NCBI GenBank assembly: GCA_013398295.1
Contig: VZSF01007907.1
Location: 186,001 to 250,000 of the forward strand
Direction of reading: 5' to 3'
DNA length: 64,000 nucleotides
Origin: Chionis minor
Taxonomy: Eukaryota; Chordata; Aves; Charadriiformes; Chionididae
This document shows, piece by piece, positions 24,306 through 37,860 of this stretch. The first letter of the stretch is position 1, and the number at the start of each line of letters is the position of its first letter. Made by a program: the position numbers and the translations under genes. The notes below the pieces were generated by a model. The model worked only from the letters and a program-made list of their open reading frames with translations, was not told the DNA's origin and searched no databases.

Positions 24306-25161
24306 TTAGGTAAATAACCACCTTCTGCAAAGTCCTGCTCATAGAGAGAGACTCCATCGAGGCCTCAGCCAATCCTTTTTTCCTACAGACACTTTAAAAA
24401 TGAAAAAAAACCCCAGCCTGGAAACACTCCCTAAGCCCCACTGGAAAGGCCATGAGCTCAACGACCACGTGCACGCTTTCATTTTAAGTGAATGAGCTAA
24501 GTTGTCTCAGCCCTGGCGGACTGACCACCGGCCTGGAGCGAGGTTTCCCGACTCACGGAGGAGCCACGCTTCCCGCCCCAAAGTGAGCTCGGGTTCGTAA
24601 ATGGGAAAACGACACCCTCGATTACCGCCTGTTTCTCAAAAAAGCCCAAGATGGGAGTCGGTCGGAGCGGGGGAGACTGCGCGCAGGCATAGCACACCAC
24701 TGGCGACACCGAAGAAACGCTGGGGAAAGACTGACTCCGGGACCTGCGCAGCCACTTCAATGGATGCGGTGTCCCCCTCTCCACAAAAAGTCCTTTGATG
24801 AACGGAACACCCTCCGACAGACAATGCCTGCAGATTGTATTAACAAAACTTTTCACACAGGTTCAAGAATTGGAAAGAAAAAAAAAAAACACCACAAAAC
24901 CCCCAAAAAACTCAAACCAAGCCCCACACACAGCACACACACTTGTTCCCTGAAACTGATATAACCACGATGAAAAACACCAGCCAGCAAAAAGACCTGC
25001 TGCAAGCTGGAAGCGAATCCGTTTGAAGAGATAAAAACAAAAGCTTTTCTTAGCCTCCTTCCCCTCCGATGGGAGAGCTCTGGCTGTCCCTGCAGCAGGC
25101 AGCCTCTCTTCCCATCTTCCCTCTAGGCAGAGGAGTTACAAATGCTGGAGTCCAACAGCGT
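24306..25161. other. Non-coding DNA with A/C-rich and CA tracts
   Basis: GC-rich until about 24,800, then an A-run and C/A-rich low-complexity sequence at 24,879-24,942, including a short CA repeat. Frames of 119 and 62 codons on minus and 65-66 on plus have no recognised domain. Confidence 0.5.
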
Positions 25162-25183
25162 CTTTTTAAGGACTTTTTAAGGA
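25162..25183. repeat. 11-base tandem duplication
   Basis: CTTTTTAAGGA occurs twice head to tail (25162-25172 and 25173-25183), followed by CTTTC. Confidence 0.85.
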
Positions 25184-25799
25184 CTTTCTCCGACCATCGG
25201 GATGTCCTCCCCCAGCTCAGAGTCCTCCAGCTGAAGAAGCCCCTGACACTCCGTAATCCAAAAATTATGCACAGCACACGTTTATCCAAAAAGCCATCCT
25301 TCAGGGAAGACTTTTTTAAACCATGTCAGCATAGCAAGCAGTGTTCGCGGTATTAAAAAGGCAAGTGGAAAAGCGGCTAAATTTTTGTTAAAATCTCAGC
25401 TGGCTACATTGCTGCAATTTTGTTTTCAGTAGCAACGCTAAATTAAGACAGTATTTTCTAACCAGATGACACAGGACGCACGAGAAGTTTGGAATATGTA
25501 ATGTGGCATCACAAAAATAACTGGAAAGGATGATGCAAAACACAGTACATTTTTTCAGTCTCCAATTTAGGGAGAAAACAGCCTTTTGTGTGGACCACGG
25601 CTCTCGGAACAGTTTAAGCTTATGCCAAGAAAAACATATTGCCCATGTGAGTTAAAATAAACAAAATCAGACAAACAGAAACACAGTTATGTTTATTCCA
25701 TTAGCAGCCTTGTAAAACCGTATTTAAAGTGAAATCTGCCCATTGTACCTCCAAATGTAAACTGGCAACTTCTGAAAGTAAATGTCAGGAAGTCACGCT

Positions 25800-26160
25800 T
25801 ACCTGCATATGAATTGAAAAAGATTGCTTTTTCTCACTGTATCTAAATGAGCCAGGTAGCTCATCATGTTTTATTACGAATAATAGTTGTGCTAATGCTT
25901 ATACTTATTACTAAAACCCCATGTAATTAACAAATTCTTCAAATGGCCTAATGGTTTGCTAGCATACTATTTCTACAATAAAGTAATTTATGTATCTCAC
26001 ATTTTACTCTGAAATAGTACGATACTTGTTTTTCTTAAACAGAGTATCAGAAAAAGTAACGTTCATAAAATGGGGTGTGTTTTCTAATTTAGATCAGGAC
26101 TAACCATAATTATGGTATTAACTAATAGCCCTCTAATTCAAATGTAATGAAACTTTAAGT
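25800..26160. promoter_or_regulatory. Candidate conserved non-coding block
   Basis: AT-rich, without long frames or repeats, with TTATTACGAATAATAG, ATGTAATTAAC and CTAATGG cores. On the minus strand ATGCAG|GTAAGC at 25803/25802 looks like a splice donor, but no paired exon is evident. Conservation is untested. Confidence 0.22.
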
Positions 26161-29100
26161 ATTGCCACATATTTTAAATGCCTACCCAGCTCCCACAGAG
26201 GTGCAAGTAGGCAACAACTCTCCAATATCTTCCACTTTAACTGTGCAAAGAAATTGTGATTCCACATCACCACTTTGATCTGTTTTCTTTCAGACTGTGA
26301 TGGCAGAAACTTTACAATAAACATATTCTTAGCCACAAGTGAAATAAAAAGCAAAAGTTGAAGTCAGAAATCTATTTCCTTTGGTGTTACTGTATATTTG
26401 TCAGTGTGACATAGCACATTTGAAACCCATAATCATAAAACAAAAATTTACAGCCAAGGTTTAGGGTCTACATCTGTTTCTCTGGTTTTTGTACTGCAAT
26501 TACCCACTGGACAATTCAGAAAGCAGCACTATGAATCATGTACTGCACACATGTTTGTGCTGGTCACTTTTTCGTTAGTACAAGAGACTGAGGATGCCAT
26601 AATATGCTTCACCGAGAGAAAGAGAGCATTAACTAGAATTAGGATGAGTGCACTGGGCTCTCTAATAAAAATGACTTTACTAGAAGCAACAGAGTACTCC
26701 GCAATATTACAGGCATATTTATAGGATGGAAAAATTAAGAAGTACATGCAAAAATTCTCCAAAATGTACCTCAGGGGAAGAGGACTTTTTTTTTTTTTCA
26801 TGCATACATTTTACTATTAATCAAATGTAGCACTCTCTTGAAACAGTTTTGACAGCAGAGTAAATGGTTACTAGTGAATGATGTGTGTGTTTAAGCAGTG
26901 AAAGCAGAGACAAAGTGATGTTTTCTTCTACTCCCTAGGCAAGAGCTGACACTAAGCTTGCTGCCTCAGCTTTGATACTCACAGATTCCTTTGTGTCAGT
27001 TGCTGGGAGAATCACTGGCAGTTCACTAACCCTGCCTCACACACAGGGGCTTTGATTTTTACCTCTTCATTGAGAATAGATGTTAATATGAAACAGTACT
27101 TGTGTGCTTGGAGCTTTTTTTTTTTCCCCCCTTTCTCCCCCACCCCCCTCCTCAACCGGCGATACAGGGTTTCAAATCTGAAAACCTGAATCCCCCTTCA
27201 CTAAATGTATTCTTTAGTGTTGGAGGATGTTTTCCTTGTGTCTCAAGCACATGAATGATATCAAAAGATTATGGGAAAGAAAATCACTGGGTCACAAGAG
27301 AATGGCTGAATATTTAAAACTCCAAGGTAGCCCTGAGGCAATGGGTATCAATCCTGAGCAAGAATTGCACAAAAGACATAGAAAAACACAAAGTACAGTG
27401 AAATTAAGTCAAAAAGAGGTTTCTTCTAACTCCTGTATGCTACTATGCACAGCTCGCAATGACTGAACGGGAATTTGTACATAACAGGAAGAATTACTTT
27501 AGGCCTGAAATATAACAGCAACTGGCAAAAGACTGTTCAGTGCAGAGCAGTATTTTATTTTAGATGGGAAAAGCAGAGTTAGTCAGCTCCAGACCCAGAA
27601 CTCGGGCATGCAACCAGCCTGCAAGTCACTTATCAATAAAGGCTTTTGTCTGTTTTGATCAGTGGATATGTATTTGTAAAGATGGCTTTAAAGCTGATTG
27701 CTTAACTTAGAGGCTATAAAAATAATTCACCTCCACAAGCTTGAGCACACGACCACATATCTTAGAATCCACACTGCATTTTACCCTCCTTTGGCCTGGA
27801 TCCAGGGGAAGAGAACTGCCCTATATGATAAAACTGGAAGTGTATCTGGTTCAGCAATCCATTTCTAAGAGTGACTGCCACTAGATCTTTCTAAGGAAAA
27901 TACAGGAATCCCTAGTGATTGGCGAAGTATAACTCACCCATAGGTCCTCTAATAGCCTGTTCTCTAACAGCAAATCACTTAAGCATTAAAGCATGAGATT
28001 TAATATCTTTTCCAAATTTGTTTTTGGTAATAGCCCTGATATTCTAGGTATTCATATATAGCCAATGTCTTTTTGGATTGTGATAAATTTGTGGCTCCGT
28101 GACACAGGAGGAGATAGTAAGTTATTGGCCTTTGATACAAAGAAGGATAAATATTTTTTAAAAAACACATCCATGTTGCAAATAAAGGAAAACACAGACC
28201 AAACCGCACCTCTCTGAGGCCCCAAAGGCTGACTGCTGCAGGCTTCAGAAAGGTTGGCAAAGAGGCAATGACATCGTGTGCCTAAAGAGGGGATGACACG
28301 CGTTTTTGAAGGATATAAAAAGGAAAAGCATTATTACATTAAAAATTGGCTGCACACTGAAGCTACACTTGCTGTTTAGGAGGATCCTGCAGTGCAAACA
28401 CCACTGCTAAATGGTTGCCAGAAAAAAAATCAAGAAGTGAGGGGGGGGAAAAAAGTTTGTTTCATTTTGTTTTCTTTTTAAATGACCAGAAACTGCTGTT
28501 TCAAGGTTTAGCCAAGAAAGAGATTTTTACTGCTAGCCTATAAATCCCTCAAAACGTAGAGTTATAATGGAAATGCTGAGGTAACTGGAGTGCCATGCAT
28601 GGCACTGACACATTGCATTATATAATCCGGGGAGAATGAGGGCTGGGAGATCTATAAAACGTAAGTAGAAGCAAGATGTAGGAAAGAGCAGAAGAGCAAG
28701 TAGAAATATTGATATTAAACTGCAGAGGATACTACTTCTAACAGTAAAGTTTTCTATATGCTGAATATGCTCATGGTTGGCCGAAGGCAAAAGAGCACAG
28801 AGCTCCATTAAAAATAAAACAGAGATTCCGAAAGGCTAGATGAGTAACTGTTTTGTTTCTGCCTGTTTTAGGGAGAGAAAAAAAAGAAAGTTACCTAACA
28901 AAAGCATAGTATTTCCTGATGTTCTGATACCCTGAAAGGTGTCTCACAATGTGTAAAAAAATAACATTAGAAAACACAGAAAAAATAGAGTTCCAGACAT
29001 AGACAATTTACAATCCTAGTTGTAACCAGGAACAGAATATAAACTGGGACAACGGTATTTCTAGAGGTTCACTGATGGACTTTTAAACTCTTACTGAAAA

Positions 29101-32100
29101 ATTAGCCCTAGTGACTTTCTTCCAACAAAAGACCAAGACTACCAAGCAGTAACTGCTGCCACCGCTCAGTGCAGACGTGTATCCTAACAAAGACTAAACC
29201 TTACTTAAGCCCTATTTAACTTAAGACAGACTTGGAGTAGCATTTAGGGCTTGTGTTGCTGCACTGATACAGGGCAAATCCACACAGAAGGATCCCAGAG
29301 GCCAGTGACAGCCCAGACACTCTTGTGCAGAGCTCTGGTCACGTAAAGCCTGATCCAGATTGGATTGGATTACGCCATAAGCGTAAACTGCAATAGATCC
29401 ACAGCTGGGCAGCTTGATATACATGTATTCATGATAATCCAATTCCTGCTCAGCTAGCTCCCAAACCTACATCAAACACTGAAAGAACAGTCCAATATCC
29501 TATCTGTGGGCATCTTAAAAGGCAAAAATGAAGGAGTAACTTGAAAATGTGCTGGCATAGCCACCTGGCTGGCAGAGGTAATGACAGGAACGACAATGTG
29601 GTGAGACCACCCAAAATCCTCTGGTAATGATGGTCATCATGCCAACACCTCTGCTCTACCTGTTGCCCTGATGCACTGTACAATCACACCTTTGTTTTAT
29701 CATGCAGATTTACTTTCTGTTTGGGCAGTCTGGGGAACAGTCCGCAGGAATTTTTGCTGTGAATAGGTAAGGATTACCCAGAAGCTGGGGCATGTATTTG
29801 GCAAATAGGTGTCCCTTTTCTTTTGTAGATTATGTGCCATCAATGCTGTGTGAATTAACACAGCAGGAACAGAGGTTAATTCTCTCAGGAACATTGTTAT
29901 CACTGTAACTTTATTGATGTAGCCTGAAAAGCAAACTTTGCTAAAAGGGTCAGTTTTACAAGCATACAGGTTATCATAGTGTAACTACTGCTAAGCAGGT
30001 AAGAGATTCTGTATATCCCTTTTATGCTACAATAACTGTCCATGGTTGGTCTGTTGCAGGTACAACTCTTTCAAAAAGGAAAGATCGTTTCTCATCCTAC
30101 CTTGTTATACCAATGTAACATTCACACATAGACAAGACCTCAGCAAAAATCAGGCTGGGTTGGACTCCACTTGCATTCAGAACAAACAGAGGCAGTATAA
30201 ACGATGTCCCGTCTAAAATACTTGCAAGACGTTTCCTGGTTTTCAAGCTCTACTAGAATACACCTATCAAATTGTATTCTTCAAATTCTTCTTGCCTTCT
30301 GCAATTTAAGTCCACAAAGAAAAATCTGCATGGTCTCAACCTACTTCATCAAGCTAGACCCATATGATTAAATAGATCTGCAAATTCCCATGCCCTTGGG
30401 TCTGCCAGACTCCCATACTGGGCCACAGAAGAGACTGAATGTCCAGACATGCTATGGCCATGCTCAGGAAATCATGACTGACACACACACTTTAATTAAA
30501 GAGGGCTTACAGAGCTGGGGTGCAGTTAGAGTCTGTGGTGGTCAACAGCATATCGACCCAGACATTGCGCAGTATCATGAATTTTCTGCCCTTCTGGGAC
30601 CTTTTGTGGAAGGTATGGAAGGTGGTCTCCAAGCATGTAATGCAGCATATCAGGCTTGACAGGTCTATAAAACTATCAAATCTGTTTTGCATAAATCAGA
30701 CCAAAACTCTTCATTTTGAAATCTTGAGCCTTCCTCTGACTGAACAATTCTATTCAGACCTTGAAAAAGCTCTATCACCCTGAAAGAAACATTCCTTCTA
30801 AAACATCCACAGTTTAAGGCAAACTTCTTCGAGAACAGGCTTCTCATTCATGGGACGCTAATCTTCCATGTATTCTTATCAGGCTATCAGACGAATAGAC
30901 TTCACCTGTCTTCATATGAAGACATGCAAAGAAGAATGTGTGGAAGGAAACTCCTTCCTTCACAAAAATGGCTCTGAGATCTCGCCCTTGCTGCATCCAT
31001 CCATTCTGTCTTTGGCATGAAGTATCCTAAAGGATATATCAGAAGACAGGGTTGTGTGTCAACTTCTTCAAGGAATTTTTGAGATTTTTGGATGGGGAAG
31101 GTAAGCCTCAATGCATAGGAGGTTTAGTAACAAGAATGAAGTATGTGCACGTTCCCAATTCCGAGACGCATGTTGGAATTCTCCTTAAAAAGTACACCAT
31201 CATGTTAATTTCAACTGGATCCTAAATGACAAATTAGTGAATACAGGTTATTTAAAGACTTAAAAAGTTAAATTTCCACTTGCTGGATTCCTAATTTTGT
31301 CTAAAACTTGTTTAATTTCTTTCTTTTTTTTTTTTTTTAAACCTGACTTGCTAAGAGTACAAGTGCACACCACTGACACTCAAGCCTTTTCTACTAGCTG
31401 AACAATGCAGAAATATTATGTCACTCGGAGGCAGAACTGCACAAGCATGTAAGAAAGTCTAAGAGCTTTGCCAACACAAATTATCAGGCAGAACCTCACT
31501 GGAAAAAATGAGGCACAAAGATCTAAGTGAAGTGTAAAACTTACTGAGAATTGAACGACATGTTGACAAATACCACTCCACTCTCTTGCTTCCTATCAGG
31601 ACCCAACAGTCGAAGCAGAGATTCCTAAGTAGTGTTTTTACAGGCCAAGCTTATGCTCTCCCTCATCTTATCAGTAGCCTTCAAAGGGACTGTGGGTGGA
31701 TCTCCTCCAGGAAAAAAAGAAAAAACAACAAAAGAGACCTCAGAAGTGCCACCTCTTCCATACAAATATATTGGCGCAACCACAGAGGCTTTGCTTGAGC
31801 TGCAAGACTTTGAGAAAACACACCTGGCTCTTCTACAGGAGAAATTAAAGAATTCATGCTTCAGCCCTCAAGCCTTGAGTGGCCTTAAGAGGAAGAATAG
31901 CTAAAGACAGAGTCTAATCAGGACACAGGGAAAATCAATACTGGCTTGTTGAAATATCTTAGGCAGGAAGAAACAGCTTAAGGTTGAGACATTTAGCCAC
32001 TCTTTCTGCACAAGCAAACGGGCTGACGTGCGCAGGTGAGAAGAGAAAGGCAGGAGAAGGCTTTCCGGAGAACTGAAAGTGAACCAAGGCATGTGAAACT

Positions 32101-33258
32101 CCGAAGTTCTTTGTGAAATCTCATCTTTTAAAAGTTTTCTAGTTTTGGTGCGAGAGAGATCTTTCTACATGCTAGTCAAAGTTGTCAAAAGTAACATTTT
32201 GAGGGATAAATGCACGCCATTGTACTGCTGTTTTCTGACTTTGGTGTGGAATACAATTATTTAAGACTCGGCGGGAGAGTATGAAAGGACCACGAGTGTA
32301 ATTCCAGTTCAGAAAAACTCCAATAACTGACAACACGTAAGAAACACAAGATAGATGCATTGTATTGTCGGGCTGAGCCTCATTGGCTGGAAACCCTGAC
32401 TCTCCCAGCAGGACTCAGTTACATAGCAACTCCTGAGGGCAGATTAACCCTTTCCCAGTTAATGTATCTGACATGATTTAAGAGACCTTCTCTTCAAAAT
32501 AATTTCGTAGGTTTGCAAAAGATGTTTGGAAAAAATGAGTCGAGTGCTACTGGGGTAAAAGCAAAGCTATCTGACTCACCACGGGATACTGATGGTACAA
32601 TGAACAGCAAAAGCAGGGAGTTCATACTGGTCTAAATTATTTTTTATATCATCAGGTGTCATGACATACACAAAACATACAATGTATTTTTTATAAAGCA
32701 GCTCATGCCTAGTCTGTGGGGATCCCATTTGGACTGCATTTATCAAGTACCAATGGTCTCTTTCACCCAAATTCTGTCCACCCATTGACTTCTGCCTGGA
32801 TAATTACTGAAGCATTAAAAAAATCCTCAGCTGGTAGAGAGAGTACATCATTAATCTAAAAGTAAATTTTTCATCATCAGAGAATGCATTGCTTCCATCC
32901 GAAATTGTACAGGCTGACTAGTGTAAAATGGGTTTTTAAGAGCGAGACGGACGCTGGGGAGCAGGAAGGGCACATGTCCTCACTCGGCATACCTTGCACA
33001 GTCACACTTCACTGCTGTGAGCCACAGCTGTGTACTATTAGGAAAAAGGAGCTACTAGGTTTCCAGTGGAGAAAATAAGAGATCAGACTGATGCAATATA
33101 CACATTTCTGACCCTCTTCTGTCACAGTGAGAATCGTTTATCTCGTCTTTTTTTCCTTCTTTTTACACCCAAACCTGGACTCATGGTACTGTGGGCACTA
33201 ACAAAGGCTAGGAAGGGCAGGCACCACTGACTGCCCCATTTCAGGCAAGCAGGGTGAG
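26161..33258. other. Non-coding DNA, no gene seen
   Basis: About 7 kb of AT-leaning unique sequence. It contains short homopolymers, a pyrimidine tract at 27,114-27,155 (T-run then C-rich), a T-run of 13 at 26,786-26,798 and one of 15 at 31,324-31,338. Frames reach 91 codons on either strand with no recognised domain. A minus-strand frame at 32,576-32,785 ends at a donor-like CGTG|GTGAGT (32580/32579), but part of it resembles an eroded ancient repeat. Confidence 0.5.
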
Positions 33259-33331
33259 CCCTTCCCTTCCCTTTGCCTTCCCTTCCCTTCCCTTGCCTTT
33301 GCCTTCCCTTCCCTTGCCTTCCCTTCCCTTC
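33259..33331. repeat. (CTTCC)n pentanucleotide microsatellite with CTTGC variants
   Basis: About 15 units of CCTTC/CTTGC pentamers, all pyrimidine apart from regular single Gs. The minus-strand frame over it reads as a Lys/Gly/Arg/Gln repeat, which is a translation artefact. Confidence 0.9.
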
Positions 33332-33599
33332 ATCCAGGGACACTCTCAGCTGAAGGTTCAGAGGTGAAAAGCCTTGAACCAAGTCTTCTGCTGCTGCTCT
33401 TCCCTCACCCACCATTCTCACACATGGACACAGCAGGTCCTGTAACGCACACCTCCCACCAAAGTCTCTTCACAAAGGGTATTCACTCTGTTCAGTAGCA
33501 GCTCCTGACCCCTCATTTAGAGCAGGAGCAGTCACAGAAATGCATTTGCTCTAATTACACAGAGACTCTTGTAAAGCTTCTCTTTTTTTTTTTCTTAAT
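33332..33599. other. Non-coding DNA, no gene seen
   Basis: Unique sequence ending in a short T-run. No exon or repeat recognised. Confidence 0.5.
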
Positions 33600-34780
33600 T
33601 GCTTTAAATAAATAGGTAACCTTTGTATGGTACGAAAAGGACTACATACACATTTAAGATATACCTTGCTTTTCTAACTATTTCACTCTAAAAGTTCATC
33701 TGTTATTTTCTTTGTATGGTTCTCATAGACCACTTGTAAATCCAGATGGGATAGAATGATACCATTTTAAGTTATACTTATTATTTAGTTTGGCATCTTG
33801 CATACCTTGAAAGCTCTTCTTGAATAACTTAGCTGCTGACTTTATAAAACTAAGAGTATCAACATAGTGGATGAGAGATTAGTCCAAAAAGAGGGACTTC
33901 AGAAATATTTAGTGGTCTGAAAATGAATTAGCAAGAATCAATTTCATTTCTTCTTGTGGATTTTTTTTTAAAAGTTCATATTTTGCTACCATTATTCATC
34001 TAAAGCCATTACTGATGCCATTGGAAATGTAGCTTCTAAAAGGGTAAAACCTGAAGGACTAAGTTCAATATGTTTATGCTCTGTTGAAAGTACCCTTTCA
34101 TATAAATGCCAACACACCCCTATAAAGTATTTGTGTTCTTCATTAAACTAATGCCTTCTTGCATAATAAACAAGATGGTACAAAATATAGGTGTATTCCC
34201 ACATTCTGCTACTAAGGTAGGCGATATCAAAATAAATTTGCAACCATATCATTATATCAATCTCCAGTATTACTGCATCAGTACTATAACCATAATTAAC
34301 TAGCTGCAGGTCAAATTTCTAATAAATCTTTAGAAATTAAATGTATAATTTGTCAAAACCATATGCCTTCATAAATTGATTATTCAGAATTTAGAAGCTT
34401 TTTAATTAGGAAGAAATTTATGCAATACCATGTGTAATAATTACGAATCAGCTCTTCTGTGATATTTTTGTACATCAGCAAAAATTAAAACATTGGAAAA
34501 CATTACCAGGTCATTGCAGTATTTCAATGTCAAAAGAAACACATAGTTTAAATGTAGAGGTTAAAGATATTTTCCCGTATCTTTTACATCTTACATAGCT
34601 TTATGATCTCAGGACTGGAATCATTAACCAAATACAAAATCAATGAGAAAAAGATCTAATCTGACCATTTTCAAGTGCAGAGTCACTAAAAATGATTTAT
34701 GCCCCCATAAAACTTTTTTACCATGGTTCCATAGTTTTACTAAACAGCATATATTCTAAGTCAAACTTCCATTTTATGCT
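33600..34780. promoter_or_regulatory. Candidate conserved non-coding block(s), strongly AT-rich
   Basis: Among the most AT-rich stretches of the window, nearly free of open frames (one of 65 codons) and of recognised repeats. TAATTA/AATTAA-type cores are frequent (for example around 34,290, 34,330 and 34,400). It could equally be an unconserved AT-rich desert, so confidence is low. Confidence 0.2.
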
Positions 34781-37439
34781 ATCCTAAACAGTATTTTGCG
34801 TCTCGTCTCTTGCGGCTAAAATTCTGAAAGCTTTTAACATTTTAAAAACATCGCCTTCGTAACGAGCATCGGGATGAGGGGTACGACCCTGGTTTCCAAA
34901 TGGAAAACTAGAGGAAAAGAAAGTTAAGCGATATCCGTTCACGGCACACAAGAAGGAAAAATTGTACCCCAGCTCCCCTGCTCTCCCCTCCCGTGCTTTC
35001 ACCATGGGCCTATTCAGACTCTGCACCCCCACAAGGGCTGTGGGTACTTCTATCAGCATTTCATAGGAGAAGATTTTTTTTGACAGAGAACACAAAAGCT
35101 GCTTTGTTGGAAGTCTGGACACTTTTTTTTCTACCTAATAAAAACATGAATAGAAGTGGGACCTCAGCAAGCATATGGCAGAAAGTCTGGACTAACTGAA
35201 AAAAGGGGCCTAGAAGAGTTTGCTCCCTGTCATTTCCCAATGTGTTTACTGCCGAATGTATATGGTGTAAATAAGGAGTATGCAGAGCAGGCCATAATGG
35301 AACATTGTTTATGTGCACATCCTGGCAAATGCATATACAGCACGGAGACTATTTCCAAGCAGAACATAAACACAAAGGGGGAGTGATGACAAACAAGTAT
35401 TCCAAGGCAAGAAAAATGTTATTCCATACACAAACCAAACAAACTAAAGTGGTTCCTCCCCTCCTAGGATCCAACTGGCAGCTCTCAGCTGCACACACGA
35501 TGTAGCTGTTAAAGAAATGAGAGACGTCCCAGGCTCACTGGTTGGCTTTCTTTTTCTTAAGCGACCTTATTATGCTCCCAATATTAAAAAGAAAAACACA
35601 GTTACGATTTTATTTAACTCTCTTGCAAAAACACAACACAACAAAACAGCCCTTTCTTTCGGCCTGAGTAAGAGCTGGGGAGATAGAGCTGATGCCAAGA
35701 AAACACCGTAAGGAATTAAGCCCCAGCTTTCCTATTCCGAGTTCCCACTGGAAGACACAGAGACAGTTCTTTCTTCTGAAGGTCTCTCCCACAAACCTAT
35801 TACACGGCTTTAGCAAGTGACACCAGTGTGACAATAACTTAGAGGTATTGTGCTCCTGGCAGAATTTTTTTCTTTTGAATCATTACTCATAAAAAGGAGA
35901 AAGGTTTAGAAAACCCAAGTCCCTGCAATTTCAAGATAGCAAACAAGGGGATGAACTTTGTTTGTGTGATTACTTCTGGAGAAGAGAGGATTGTGCTTTG
36001 ACAGCTGCTGTGTAAATAAATGGGTGTAATTTTATTCCTTTAAAACTAACTTCAAACATATACGCAACTAAAGGAAAAAGAAAAGATGACAAGTAGGGAA
36101 ACAGAGTGACAACAAGAACCATAGAAAGTCAACTGATAAAGCAGAGATTTTTACGTAGTTAATAGGCCTCTTTAAGATATTAGACACTGGAAGCAAGAGG
36201 CTGTAGTAAAAAGATTGTATTGGTTCCAGAACAAAAATGCTTTGTGACGTCCTTCACAGAAACGCAGAGCCAGCCTGTGATTTTGAACTATTTTAAGGTA
36301 CTCAAGTGTGCCTCGTTTTCTCCAAAACTCTAGATCCAGACTCAATAAGCATGAAATACCAGTTCAGAACTGGCACCTACACCTGCACATAAGGCTTCTG
36401 CTAGTCCCTTAAAACCTGGATCCATGTCCCATGCTCAGACTTTATGAAGTCTTAGGGCTTGGGCGCATCCCTCACTGGGAAGAGATAAAGCCCACACCGG
36501 GAATATTGGTAGCACCTTTACAATGTATACACAGGCCTTTAATGGAACTTCATTGCTGCGTTCTTTGATTTTCCTTTTTTCCAGAAATTTATCGGTTCCA
36601 TTACACAAGACCAAAACAACCCTCACAAAGTCTCTCACGGGCCACTGGTTTAACATTAATACTTTCCAGTTAACATCACGCTTTAGAATCCAAAGGAGAG
36701 TTATTTAATTATTTTTTTGAAAATTCCCCTTGAACGCATAAACAGCCACCTCATCCCAACATGACCTTCCACATGCCTGCCGCCTGGGTTTATATTGAGA
36801 CCTTTGCAGAGCTGTACAGAGTCTGCACTGTGCTTCAGAAAACCACACACTTCTAATAATTACTCTTGGCTACATGGACCACTTACAGCGCAGTGACAGT
36901 GAGGGTGCAGACAAATGCCAAGTACAAGCTGACGTGCTCTTTCCTTCATTACAGAAGGTATTTTTGGCAGCTAAATGCCTTCTGCAGATTAGCCTTGTCG
37001 ACCGTATAAAGAGAAGTTTCGTAATCCACGCTACACTGGGCAGTGAAGCAGGACTTCACCTCCATCATGGAAAGGTCTCCAGCTTCACAGCAGCTCCTGC
37101 CATGGGCAACTGTATGGCAAAGAGGAGGATCTGTGATGGCTGTTGCAAAGCCAAGTCACAGTGGATGCAGTGATGATTTTAAATATAAGGGGTTTTATTA
37201 AGGCTCCACATCTTACGCCTCACCCTTAAACAAAGGTATTTAAGCATGGGGGAAATCTTAAATAATTTTGTCAAATCTCTCAACTTCATAGTGAGATTTA
37301 AACCCCTTTTTTCTTTGCTTTATCGAAGTTTCAGCAGTCAAATGTGCAACTCTGTTTTCAGTTAAGGAGAAGTCTTCAGCTTTAAGGACTCAGAAGAATG
37401 GCCTACAAACATGACCAGACTGGCATGTCAAAAGGCTAG
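34781..37439. other. Non-coding DNA, no gene seen
   Basis: Mixed composition. Frames of 112 codons (34784-35122, minus) and 99 codons (36874-37173, plus) have no recognised domain. The plus frame contains a TTCCTTCATTACAG acceptor-like site near 36,955, with no matching donor of note. Confidence 0.5.
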
Positions 37440-37860
37440 AAAACTAAAGGATAAGGAAGAAATACTCTAAATTACTATTACTAAGCCTTTTAATTTGTAT
37501 GTCAGTATTATGATTTATTTGACATTTGGGGCTGGTAACAATGAGTCAGAAATACAAAAGTGAATTCAGGACCTGCAAAAGAGGCAACAGAAAGGTACTG
37601 AAAACACTCTAAAACAAGCTTTGTATTTCTTATTAAGTGTCAAAGCTGTGCCATCTTGCACATTGTTGTTTACTAGATAACTGCATAAAAAATAATATTC
37701 TTTATACACTCCCCCCGTCTCCCCTTTAAATTAAAATTGAGTTGTTATTTTAACCCTACTCAAGTATGTAATATAGCGATGACTGTAAATCTTGATGATC
37801 ATAAAATTCCCCTGATTTATCCCTCAGTTTACTATCCTTAACAAACATAATCCTAAAAAC
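37440..37860. promoter_or_regulatory. Candidate conserved non-coding block
   Basis: AT-rich, repeat-free, no long frame. It includes GGTAACAATGAGTCAG (SOX-like ACAATG beside an AP-1-like TGAGTCA) near 37,535 and TTGTTGTTTAC near 37,665. Texture suggests an enhancer; untested. Confidence 0.22.

Noticed and set aside
32576..32785. Minus-strand frame of 69 codons ending at a donor-like GTGAGT
   Set aside because: Part of it (a GAAGTCAATGGG-like stretch with CAGAATTTGGG) resembles an eroded ancient sauropsid repeat, and no acceptor of matching quality was found.
33259..33331. Regularly repeated units considered as a CRISPR-like array
   Set aside because: Units are 5 bases with no spacers, in a vertebrate genome; it is a microsatellite.
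33122..33421. Minus-strand frame with a Gly/Lys/Gln/Arg repeat that looks like a low-complexity protein
   Set aside because: It is the translation of the CTTCC/CTTGC microsatellite.
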